The position numbers and the translations under genes were made by a program. From Muraenolepis orangiensis (lineage: Eukaryota > Chordata > Actinopteri > Gadiformes > Muraenolepididae): a stretch of 64,000 nucleotides of DNA. The stretch is from positions 21,728,460-21,792,459 of the forward strand of contig CM051015.1 of assembly GCA_027704905.1 (NCBI GenBank). Reading direction: 5' to 3'. Numbering within the stretch: position 1 is the first letter of the stretch; each line of letters begins with the position of its first letter. This document shows positions 55,139-64,000 of this stretch, piece by piece. The notes below the pieces were generated by a model that had not been told where the DNA came from, did no database searches, and was given only the letters and a program-made list of their open reading frames with translations.

Positions 55139-57655
55139 TGTAGTATTGTAAAACATGAAGCATTTATTTTAGTATTGTAGTGGAGAGAGACGGGAGTCGG
55201 AGGCGGGGTATTTAAAGTCCAAACGGGACATTAATTAAGCATGAGAAGAACGTAAACACCACATGACTTTCTACCGGAAGAGGAACTAGAAAGGTCCCCT
55301 GCACTAATATCCCCGGCAACACAATACCCCACCCGTAGTTCCGTGGGTGAATTATGTCACTCCACCACACAAGACCCCCCAGAATTCACCCATAGTCCAA
55401 ATCCCTGTGTCGGGGAGGGACGATGACCCGACCACAGCGAGTGAGGACAACAGAAGAAGCAGAAGGTGGGGCAGTCGGTGGAGCCACAGGCGGGATCACG
55501 CCGTACACAAGGTCGGAGGGCAAGGGTGTCACCGAGGTCAAGGGCATCGTGACAGGAGGCGGGGGCCATGACACGGGAGGTCGGCCTCGACGTGGGGCCT
55601 GAGCTAACTCCGACAGCCTGTAAACGTTCACATGCGCTGGCTTAATCCTGTCAACGGAGACAGTCTCATGTTTACCACAAACATCCACCACCAGGCTCTT
55701 GTCTCCGTGTTGTATGACCCTGAACGGGCCGTCGTAAGGGGGGTGTAGGGGTCCGCGGTGGGCGTCGTGGCGATTGAACACAAAATCTGCTGAGCGCAGA
55801 CCCTGGGACACCCGGAAGGCGGGGGTGCCGTGCCGCGGCGTGGGGAAGGACGCAAATGTCCCAGCGGCCTCCAGCTGGGAGGAGCGCTGCCTGGCTGCAG
55901 ACCAAGGCACAGTGGCAGCACCCGGGATGAAATCACCCGGTAGACGAGCTCTGCCGGCGAGGGCCGCAGGACCTCCTTGGGGACGCACTTCAGACCGAGC
56001 ATCACCTACGAGAGCTTATCCACCCAGTTGCCATCCGTGAGGCCGGCGCGGAAGACGCTGTCGAGGAGAGGGGAACAGCCTCGGGCCAGCGTTTCGTCCT
56101 GTCCACCATCGTGAAGAGGTAGGTGAAGCCATGAGAGGAGGGGAGTGGGCCTACGAGGTCGACATTCACATGGTTGAACATCCTCTCGGGAACAGTAAAA
56201 ACATCGAAAGGGGCTCTAGTATGGCGGTGTATTTTAGCCCGTTAACAGGCCACGCATGAGTCGACCCAGGTTTTCACTTAAGTCCCTGCCACACAAACTT
56301 CTGAGAAACCATCTGTGAAGTTGGCGCCAGTTCGCAGGGACTAGCGGTCGAGGCTGGCCCGTGGAGACATTACACAACAACTTTGGGCCCGAGTCACCGA
56401 CAACGACCTCCTCCAGGCATAATCCTGTGTCCGAGGTCTTGAGGGTCTGGACCCCGTGGCCAGAGGCCTGGTCCGTGCTCATGCGGAGGTAATCGAGGCC
56501 CAGTTGAACAGCTCCGATGACTGCTCTGGAGAGGCAGTCCGCAACCACGTTGGCCTTACCAGTGATGTGTTGGATGTCTGTGGTGTACTCAGAAATGTAC
56601 AAGAGCTGACGCTGCTGGCGGGCGGACCGCAGCTCGGCCACCTTGGACATGCAGAATGTGAGTGGCTTGTGGTCCACGAATGCCGTAAACTCAGGGCCTT
56701 CTAGCAGGAACCGGAATTGGCGTATTGCCAACCAGAAGCCAAGGAGTTCTCTGTCGAACGCACTGTACTTGTGCTCTCTGGGGGTTAACTGGCGACTGAA
56801 AAAGGCAAGTGGCTGCCAGGCGCCGTTGACCCATTGCTCGTGCACCGTGCCGATGGCATAGTCAGACGCGTCGGTCGTGATAGCGATGGGGTTCTTGTGT
56901 GACGGGTGAGCCAACATGGCGGCTTGGCTCAGGGCTGCCTTGGTGGCATCGAAGGCGGACTCTCTTTCTGGCGTCCAGTCGACGGTCTGGCTGGGGGACG
57001 TGCCTTTCAGAGCCTCCTACAGCGGGCACATGGTGTGGGCTGCCCGGCGGATGAACCGGTGATAAAAAGTCACCATCCCGAGGAATTCCCGGAGTGCCTG
57101 AGCTGTGTGTGGGCGGGGAAAGGAGGAAACGGCCTCCACATTCGACGGGAGGGGGATGGCTCCATCTTTGTCGATGAGATGCCCGTGTGGATGGAGGACA
57201 CCCCAAACAGACACTTCGCCTGGTTGATAATCAGGGCGTGTTGGTTGAGCCTCGTAAAAAGGTCTCGGAGATGCACTTGGTGATCTTCTTTAGAGGAGCT
57301 TGCAACAAGGATGTCGTCTAAATAGACAAAGATGAATGACATCTCTCTAAGTGCCGAATCCATTAGCCGCTGGAAATATTGAGCCGCATTTTTAAGCCCA
57401 AATGGCATCCTTAGGAACTCAAACACAAGTTTGCCCGCCAGGTGTGCAGAGAAGTCCTGGATGTGGGGGAAGGAATAGCGGTCAGGTGTTGTAGCGTCGT
57501 TAAGGCGTCTGTAGTCCCCACACGGCCGCCACCCGCCGTCTGGTTTAGGGACGATGTGGAGCGGCGAGGCCCAAGGGCTGTCCGAACGTCGGATGATACC
57601 AAGGCGCTCCATATTGGGGAACTCCGACTTAGCGACCGCCAGCCTAACGGGGTTA
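55139..57655 (-). mobile_element. Ty3-Gypsy element 3, antisense, 5' truncated
   Basis: 3' LTR at 55371-55139 (TGTGTGGTGGAGTGACA...AATACTACA, with TTTAAATA and AATAAA) after the purine tract CTGGGGGGTCT. Pol lies between 55380 and 57655. The 5' LTR, gag, protease and start of RT are gone; the element stops abruptly at 57655 beside a receptor V exon. It has a different lineage from Gypsy 1 and 2 and no chromodomain. Confidence 0.88.
55380..57655 (-). pseudogene. Gypsy 3 pol: RT, RNase H, part of integrase (broken)
   Basis: RT (MERLGIIRRSDSPWASPLHI, GDYRRLNDAT, MPFGLKNAAQYFQRLM, FVYLDDILVASS at about 57320), thumb/connection (ALREFLGMVTFYHRFI), RNase H (ITTDASDYAIGTVHEQW, RELLGFWLAIRQFRF, FVDHKPLTF, ANVVADCLSRA). 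Most of the integrase core is missing. The C-terminus is present (LRSADFVFNRHDAHRGPLHP, VDRIKPAHVNVYR, TRCGRVIVPPRH). Frameshifts occur near 57150 and 57000, and stops near 56230. Confidence 0.92.
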
Positions 57656-57690
57656 AGCCATCATACGATATGATACGATACGATAAATCA

Positions 57691-57835
57691 TACGATTTAC
57701 TGATTAAGAACATTACTGATTCTCACCTTGGATTATACTACTGTGGAACCGAAGACCTGGAAGTGATAGATAGAGAAAAGATTGGTCTTGAATATGAACA
57801 CACATATGGAAATGTCACCACAAGGATTTCATTTG
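57691..57835 (+). pseudogene. 3' half of an Ig V-domain exon (receptor copy B)
   Basis: It encodes YDLLIKNITDSHLGLYYCGT and ends GNVTTRISF at a phase-1 donor (GTAAAT at 57836). DSxLGLYYC is the conserved end of strand F, with the second cysteine of a V-type Ig domain. GNVTTRI corresponds to strand G (J-like). Strands A to E, including the first cysteine, are absent, because the sequence upstream is an ATACGAT repeat and the broken end of Gypsy 3. The splice phase fits the TM exon at 58178. The style is that of teleost NITR/CD300-like inhibitory receptors. Confidence 0.8.
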
Positions 57836-58177
57836 GTAAATTTACTTTTTGGAAAGTAGTTCCAGATGTGCTACTAACTAGACTTACAAATATAATTTCA
57901 TTACAATTACAATTCCTATAAATATCCTGCCCTTTTAACTGAAGTGCAGTAGGAATTTTTCCTTCAACTGTATCAGGTATTATCAGACACAGTTAATTGC
58001 TTAAAAGCTAGAGAGCCTTTTGATTCATTAAAAGTTTCATTGATTTATTGATTTGTTATTATTTACTTATTTATCATCACACTACAATATAACAACCATT
58101 GATTTAGTTTAGGAGGTCTATACTGAACAATGGTCACAAAGAGCTCAAAATCTTGATCTGCGATGTTTACCCTATAG

Positions 58178-58324
58178 ATTACGCAGTTGGTGCAGGTGTT
58201 GAAGACTCTGCTGCTCCAGACTGTGGACAGTGCTGGATGCTACTGGTCATCCTGTGTCTGTCCTCTGCTCTTCTCTCCTCCTTCCTCTCATCCTCGGTCG
58301 TCTACCTCTGCTGTAGAAGAAAAG
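58178..58324 (+). CDS. Receptor transmembrane exon (copy B)
   Basis: Acceptor ACCCTATAG and donor GTAGCG, phase 1 at both ends, so it splices in frame to the V exon (...ISF-D-YAVGAG...). It encodes a short stalk (VEDSAAPDCGQ), a membrane span of about 24 residues (MLLVILCLSSALLSSFLSSS, VVYL) and a CCRRK stop-transfer. No charged residue lies in the span, which argues against pairing with an ITAM adaptor and fits an inhibitory receptor. Confidence 0.78.
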
Positions 58325-58387
58325 GTAGCGTATAAATCTCTGTGAACTGTCATCTTCTGTATCTTGAGAAGACAATACGCTACAAAT

Positions 58388-61085
58388 TGTCCATCCATCC
58401 ATCCATCTTCTCCCGCTTATCCGAAATCGGGTCGCGGAGGTAGCAGCTCCAGCAGGGGACTCCAAACTTCCCTCTCCCTGGCAACATCGACTAGCTCTGA
58501 CTGGGGGATCCCGAGGCGTTCCCAGGCCAGTGTGGAGATGTAATCACCCCACCTGTACCTCGGTCTGCCCCGTGGTCTCTTCCCAGTTGGATGTGCCTGG
58601 AAAACCTCCCTCGGGAGGCGACCAGGAAGCATCCTTACTAGATGCCCGAACCACCTCAACTGGCTCCTTTCTACGCGAAGGAGCAGTGGCTCTACTCCGA
58701 GTCTCTCACGAGTGACTGAGCTTCTCACCCTATCCCTCAGGGAGATACCAGCCACCCTCCTGAGGAAACTCATTTCGGCCGCTTGTATTCCGATCTCGTC
58801 CTTTCGGTCATTACCCATTGCTCATGGCCATAGGTGAGGGTAGGAACGAAGACTGATCGGTAGATCGAGAGCTTTGCCTTCTGGCTCAGCTCTCTTTTCG
58901 TTACAACGGTGCGCCAAAGTGCACCCAATACCGCTCCCGCTGCACCTATTCTCCTGTCAATCTCACGCTCCATCCTCCCCTCACTCGAGAACAAGACCCC
59001 GAGATACTTGAACTCCTTCACTTGGGATAAGGACTCCCTCCCTACTTGGAGTAGACAATCCACCGGTTTCCTGCTAAGAACCATGGCCTCAGATTTGGAG
59101 GTGCTGATCCTCATCCCAGCCGCTTCACATTCTGCTGCAAACCGATCCAGTGAGTGCTGAAGGTCACATACTGATGACGCAAACAGGTCCACATCATCTG
59201 CAAACAGCAGCGATTCAATCCTGAGCCCACCATACTGAAACCCCTCCCCTCCATGACTACGCCTTGAAATCCTGTCCATGAAAATCACAAACAGGATGGG
59301 TGACAAAGCGCAGCCCTGGCGGAGGCCAACACCCACTGAGAACAGGCCTGACTTTTTACCGAGAATCCGGACACAGCTCTTGCTTTGGGAGTAGAGAGAT
59401 TGGATGGCCCTCAACAGTGACCCCCGCACCCCATACTCCCGCAGCACCCCCCACAGTATTTCCCGAGGGACCCGATCATAAGCCTTCTCCAAATCTACAA
59501 AAACACATGTAGACCGGATGAGCATACTCCCAAGCCCCCTCCAGGATCCTTGCAAGAGTGAAAAGCTGGTCTGTTGTTCCACGACCAGGGCGGAATCCGC
59601 ATTGTTCCTCTTCAATCTGAGGTTCGACTATCGGCCGAACCCTCCTTTCCAGCACCTTGGAGTAGACTTTCCCAGGGAGGCTGAGTAATGTGATACCCCT
59701 GTAATTGGCACACACCCTCTGGTCACCCTTTTTGAACAGGGGTACCACCACCCCCGTTTGCCACTCCTCAGGCACTGTCCCAGACTTCCACGCAATGTTG
59801 AAAAGACGTGTCATCCATGACAGCCGCTCAACACCCAGAGCCTTTAGCATTTCTGGACGGATCTCATCAACCCCTGGGGCTTTGCCACTGCGGAGATGTT
59901 TGACTACCGCAGTGACTTCCTCCAGGGAGATTGATGTTTGCCGTCCTTCATCCTCCAGCTCTGTCTCTACCATTGAGGGTGTAGTTGGGTTAAGAAGTTC
60001 CTCAAAGTGTTCTTTCCACCGCCCGATCACCTCCTCAGTTGAGGTCAGCAATGTCCCACCCTTACTGTACACAGCTTAGATGGACCCACGCTTCCCCCTC
60101 CTGAGGCGACGGATTGTTTGCCAGAAACACTTTGGTGCCGACTGAAAGTCCTTCTCCATGGCTTCTCCGAATTCCTCCCACACCCGCTGCTTTGCCTCCG
60201 CTACAGCCGAGGCTGCCGTCCTCTTGGCCTGTTGATACCTCGCAACTGAGTCCGGAGTCTCACAGGCTAACATAGCCCGGAAGGCCTCCTTCTTCAGCCG
60301 GACGGCTTCCCTGACCACCTGTGTCCACCACGAAGTCCGAGGGTTGCCGCCCCTTGAGGCACCAATGACCTTGAGGCCACAACTCTCAACCGCAGCTTCG
60401 GCAATAGAAGCTTTGAACAATGACCACTCTGGCTAAATGCCCCCAGCCTCCACAGAGATGCCCGAAAAATTCCGCCGGAGGTGTGAGTTGAAGGACGTTC
60501 CCAGTTCACCCGCACTACACGTTTGGGCTTACCAGGTCTGTCCAGAGGCTTCCCCCGCCATCTTACCCAACTCACCACCAGATGGTGATCGGTTGACAGC
60601 TCTGCCCCTCTCTTCACCCGAGTGTCCAAAACATGCGGCCTCAGGCCAGATGATACGATAACAAAATCGATCATTGACCTTCGGCCTAAGGTGCTCTGGT
60701 ACCATGTACACTTATGAGCATCCTTATGTTTGAACATGGTGTTTGTTATGGCCAATCCATGACTAGCACAGAAATCCAATAACAAAACCCCACTCCGGTT
60801 CAGATCAGGTAGGCCGTTCATCCCCAACACGCCCCTCCAAGTTTCCCCATCGTTACCCACGTGTGCGTTGAAGTCTCCCAGGAGGACTATAGAGTCCCCT
60901 TCAGGAGCCCCATGCAGGACTCCATCCAGGGTGTGCAAAAAGGCGGGATATTCCGAACTGTTGTTTGGTGCATAGGCACAAACAACAGTCAGAGTTTTCC
61001 CTCCCATGACCCTAAGGCGTAGGGAGGCGACCCTCTCGTGCACCGGGGTAAACTCCAACAAAGCGGCACTCAGCCGGGGACTTGA
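58388..61085 (-). mobile_element. Rex3-like LINE (RTE clade), 5' truncated, 2.7 kb
   Basis: Antisense insertion between the TM and tail exons of receptor copy B. The 3' end is the (TCCA)n tail at 58388-58405. ORF2 pieces: partial endonuclease (TLTVVCAYAPN, LLGDFNAHVG, TNTMFKHKDAHKCTWYQST, STDHHLVVS; 61061-60500), RT (SGKAPGVDEIRPEM, CANYRGITLLSLPGKVY, EEQCGFRPGRGTTDQL, VDLEKAYDRVPREI, GLRQGCALSPILFVIFMD, LLFADDVDLF) and C-terminal domain (LRWFGHLVRM, KRPRGRPRYRW). Segments at 59298-59318 and 59743-59763 agree with the Rex3 PCR primer sites as I remember them. Three or four frameshifts break it. Confidence 0.92.
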
Positions 61086-61237
61086 GTATTGACATGCGTT
61101 TCTTTCACATGAAGACCTCCAAGACCTCCATCTACTAGTAGAGATATATAAACATCAACTGGGAAGCAGGTAACATATAGTTTATATACTTAAGTTAATT
61201 TGTGATGTTATGGTAGAAAACTGTATGTAGCAGCTTA

Positions 61238-61708
61238 TTAAGATAATTGTTTTTCATCTAATAGTATAGCAGAATGTTAAATTATGATGTTATGGTATAG
61301 GAGAGTGTACAGTTTGTTGATGATGTAATGGTATAGCAGACTGTAAAGTATGTTTATGATATAATGGTATAGCAGAGTGTAAAGTATGTGGATGATCTAA
61401 TGGTATAACAGAATGTATGTTGATTATATAATGGTATAGCAGAGTGTAAAGTATGTGGATGATCTAATGGTAGAGCAGAATGTATGTTGATTATGTAATG
61501 GTATAGCAGAGTGTAAAGTATGTTAATGATATGGTGATGAGTTGTTCTCTTACCAACCTTTGTTCAACACATTATTGTAAGTTGCTTTGGACAAAAGCGT
61601 CTGCTGAATGACTGAAATGTAATGAAATGTAATGATATAATGGCATAGCGGAGTGTACAGTTTGTTGATGATGTTATTTTAATATTAATATTCATATATC
61701 TCTATCAG
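61238..61708 (+). repeat. Intronic tandem repeat and SINE tail, copy B
   Basis: Homologous to 16640-17036 but with more units of the GGTATAGCAGAGTGTAAAGT type. Confidence 0.85.
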
Positions 61709-61812
61709 GAGGAAGATGACCTGTGTTACGCTGCGCTGGATATCCCTTTAACTTCACAGACCCGCTCAGAAGATGAAGAGGGCCGCTTCTTGAGACCACT
61801 ACCTATGAAACA
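61709..61812 (+). CDS. ITIM-bearing cytoplasmic-tail exon, copy B
   Basis: 104 bp, differing from copy A at only a few silent or near-silent sites. It encodes EEDDLCYAALDIPLTSQ and on to LRPLPMK, with phase 0 entry and phase 2 exit at GTATGT. It lies downstream of the V-exon remnant (57691) and TM exon (58178) on the same strand, so here the receptor context is visible. The TM exon leaves in phase 1, so an intermediate exon must exist or have been lost where Rex3 sits. Confidence 0.72.
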
Positions 61813-61984
61813 GTATGTCCTCCCAAACTTCATCAGTCCTCCCAAACCTACCTCCTCTCACTTCTTTATTTACTCATCTTCCTTCCTTACTAATCACACT
61901 TAATTCCGTTCTTCCTCATATCCGTTCTTTTCTTCCTCCCTCATCTCACTTCCTTCTTTCCTTCCTTCCTCCTCTCACTAACAG

Positions 61985-63901
61985 AAGTTCCCTGGAGTTT
62001 CAAGACACAGATTACATGGCTCCGGTTAGCAGAACCTTTCCCAGCTCCTCCTGCATTGATTCCTCCCGAAAGCTTTAGCGGGATGAAGCTATGGAGGTAT
62101 TTACAGACGCCTCCATCAGGAAGACCAGCTGTACAGAACTGGAGGCTTCCATTGAGCCTGTAGTCCACAAGATCTCTGTGGAGGAGGTTGAGGCATCTGT
62201 GGAACTTGCCCAAAGAAAAAGGAAAGATAAACCCATGGAAACTCCTGGGTTACAAATGCCTGAGCAGACTACTGAATCTGTAATGGACAGCGGCTTTAGG
62301 AGGAAATCTAAGGAGAGGACTGAAGATTAGCTGGGGAGCCAAGTGAGAAGTGCACCTTCTAATGAACCTGAAGTCAATGTTGAATTTGCAACTCGGAAAA
62401 CAGACACATTAGACTCTGTTTCACGGAACATTTACAGAGAAAGAAGTGATTTATCACAGGATGCTTCAAATTGAAAAACGCTTTGTAGTCAACCAGAAGC
62501 ATTAAGTCAAGTCAAGTCAAGTCAAGTTTATTGTCACTTCACAGTTTACAGTTTAGTATAAAGCAGTGATGTGAAAATATTGTGTGCAATACCCGACGAC
62601 AGACAGCAGTTATAAAATAAGATAAAAATAGATAAAAATAGAATAAAAATAGAATAAAGAATATAAAATAAAAATAAAAAATGCAATTTATAAAATGCAA
62701 AAATCAGCACAGAAAAGAGCAATATGTATATATAAATCAATGTAATAAAATATACATTGTTATATGTTATACGCCCTTGTTCAGCAGCCTGATGGCCTGA
62801 CTGTGGAAGCTATCTCTAAGCCTATTTGTACGACACTTGATACTGCGGTATCGCCTGCCTGACGGTAATAGTGAGTACAGTTCGTGGCTGGGGTGGGCAA
62901 TGTCTTTTATAATTTGTTTGGCCTTGGCCACGCACCGCTGGTTGTAAATGTCCAGGAGGGAGGGGAGCTCACCTCCAACGATATACTGGGCCGTCCGCAT
63001 CACCCTTTGAAGCGCTCTGCGCTCGAGTGCCGTGCAGTTCCCGTACCAGGCGGTGATACACCCTGTAAGAACACTCTCGATGGTGCCGTTGTAGAATGTT
63101 CTCAGGATGCGGGGGCCCATGCTGAATTTCTTCAGACGCCTGAGAAAATACAGGCGTTGTTGGGCCCTTTTCACCACGTGTGTGGTGTGCGTGGACCATG
63201 TGAGGTCCTCGGAGATGTGCACGCCGAGGAACTTGAAGCTGCTGACCCTCTCTACTGCAACGCCGTCGATGGAGATAGGGCTGTGCTCTCCCCTCTGCCT
63301 CCTGAAGTCCACGATCAGCTCCTTGGTCTTCTTGACGTTGAGGGCGAGGCTGTTCTCCTGGCACCACTGCTCCAGCGATCCGACCTCCTCCCTGTAGGCT
63401 TAGTGGATGTGGATGTGGAAGCTAGGAGGCTAACAAGAAATATGATGGGATGTTCAATGGACAGTGCCTCCAGGAAAATGCTTAGAGAAGGGGTCGAGCG
63501 TCCCAGAAAATTAACCAGGGACTCAATGGGAATGTTTATGGACACAGGATGTATGAAGTGTATGAAGAGTCTCTTGTGAGACCCTTGCCAAAAGAGAAAA
63601 TTCCTGAGAACATGGACGTCCCTGTCAGCAAAAATGTCCAGGGACAAGCTGGAGTATTGTGTGGACCCGTGTGTTCTTACTCAGAGACAAGCTGGAAGCA
63701 CTGATCAGAACAGCAGGAACACACGTTGGATCCGGCAGGGAGGAGGATGGGGAGAGATGAATTTGAGATGTCTGTCGGCTCCCTAATGCGAAGGTTACCC
63801 CGAGAAAAAACGGACTCCGCTGTAGATGCACCTGCAGGGAAAGTCTCCTGGGATAGAACTGACATTGAAATGGCAAAGCATCTAATGCTCAGGGAGGATT
63901 T
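61985..63901 (+). pseudogene. Long repeat-built exon, copy B (stops, L2 insertion)
   Basis: Homologue of 17394-18420. It lacks the 16-bp deletion of copy A, so the first 30 codons read on in frame (DTDYMAPVSRTFPSSSCI). It has in-frame stops at 62076 (TAG), 62328 (TAG) and about 62473 (TGA), and carries an L2-like insertion at 62505-63400. After the insertion it resumes with ARRLTRNMMG, loses part of the TSRMFLPRDK repeat and is cut again by a LINE at 63902. A 9-bp in-frame difference (TRK near 62393) distinguishes it from copy A. This is clearly a pseudogene. Confidence 0.75.
62505..63400 (-). mobile_element. L2-like LINE, 5' truncated, inserted in repeat exon B
   Basis: It is inserted at GCATTA|GTGG of the exon (uninterrupted at about 17887 in copy A), with TTA repeated. 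Antisense: (ACTTG)n tail at 62505-62523, 3' UTR, then an open frame of 181 codons (63312-62767) with VERVSSFKFLGVHISEDLTW, HVVKRAQQRLYFLRRLKKFS, NGTIESVLTGCITAWYGNCT and YRSIKCRTNRLRDSFHSQAI. The long undamaged frame indicates a recent insertion. Confidence 0.94.
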
Positions 63902-64000
63902 CCAAGTCAAGTCAAGTCAAGTTTATTATCACTTCACACTTTATACAAGTATAAAGCAGTGGGTGAAAATCGTATATGCAATACCCGACGACAGACAGCA
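63902..64000 (-). mobile_element. L2-like LINE 3' end, running out of the window
   Basis: Starts with AAGTCAAGTCAAGT, then TTTATTATCACTTCACAC.. and ends CAATACCCGACGACAGACAG. The same family and orientation as at 42139 and 62505. It cuts repeat exon B at GAGGATTT (uninterrupted at about 18396 in copy A). Confidence 0.92.

Noticed and set aside
60294..61061. 255-codon antisense frame taken as a separate host gene.
   Set aside because: Its first part is the APE-type endonuclease of the Rex3-like element; the end is a frameshifted continuation.

Overview
The window is vertebrate, almost certainly teleost fish, genomic DNA. It has GT-AG introns, very abundant long (CA)n microsatellites, a fish-type tRNA-derived SINE, a Rex3-like RTE retrotransposon, L1/Tx1, L2/Rex1, Ty3-Gypsy, hAT and Tc1 elements, and intact thymosin-beta genes. 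I cannot name the species. There is a 1000-base assembly gap at 12496-13495.

Region by region: (1) 0-12 kb holds two thymosin-beta genes on opposite strands, tail to tail (740-973 plus; 11218-10961 minus). Both have a non-coding first exon and a core promoter with a CRE, an octamer-like ATTTGCAT and a TATTTAA box. Between them lie microsatellites, a (CA)n-containing minisatellite, a SINE and a Tc1 transposon with a long open transposase frame. (2) 13.5-20 kb, after the gap, has two orphan exons and then an ITIM-bearing cytoplasmic-tail exon (17037-17140). It is followed by a long, frameshifted exon (17394-18837) built of degenerate 13-16-residue repeats and ending in a proline-rich, lysine-rich C-terminus. 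(3) 20.6-34 kb is a TE field: inverted LINE fragments, a 6.1-kb L1-clade element with target-site duplication (TSD), L2 fragments, a solo LTR with TSD and a 415-bp hAT with TSD. It also contains two tandem copies of a unit carrying a signal-peptide-like leader exon. (4) 35-40.8 kb is a Gypsy copy whose interior has been replaced by a 24-bp/48-bp hierarchical tandem repeat, and which is interrupted by an antisense LINE carrying a 2A-like motif. (5) 42.1-49.2 kb is a three-level nest: an L2-like LINE split by a Gypsy chromovirus, whose 5' LTR is split by a hAT element. (6) 49.9-64 kb contains more pieces of the receptor family (decayed leader, intact tail exon, 3' half of an Ig V exon, TM exon, second ITIM tail exon, second copy of the repeat exon), cut up by Gypsy, Rex3, L2, hAT and integrase-type elements.

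Main biological reading: apart from the thymosins, the host content is a degenerating tandem array of immunoglobulin-superfamily receptors with ITIM tails. In two of the three paralogues the ITIM exon is spliced in frame towards a long repeat-built exon not recognised from any known family; the third ends in an ordinary short two-tyrosine tail. Both long-tail copies carry frame damage, so a working version must be sought elsewhere. Most remaining open frames are antisense shadows or microsatellite translations and are left out.
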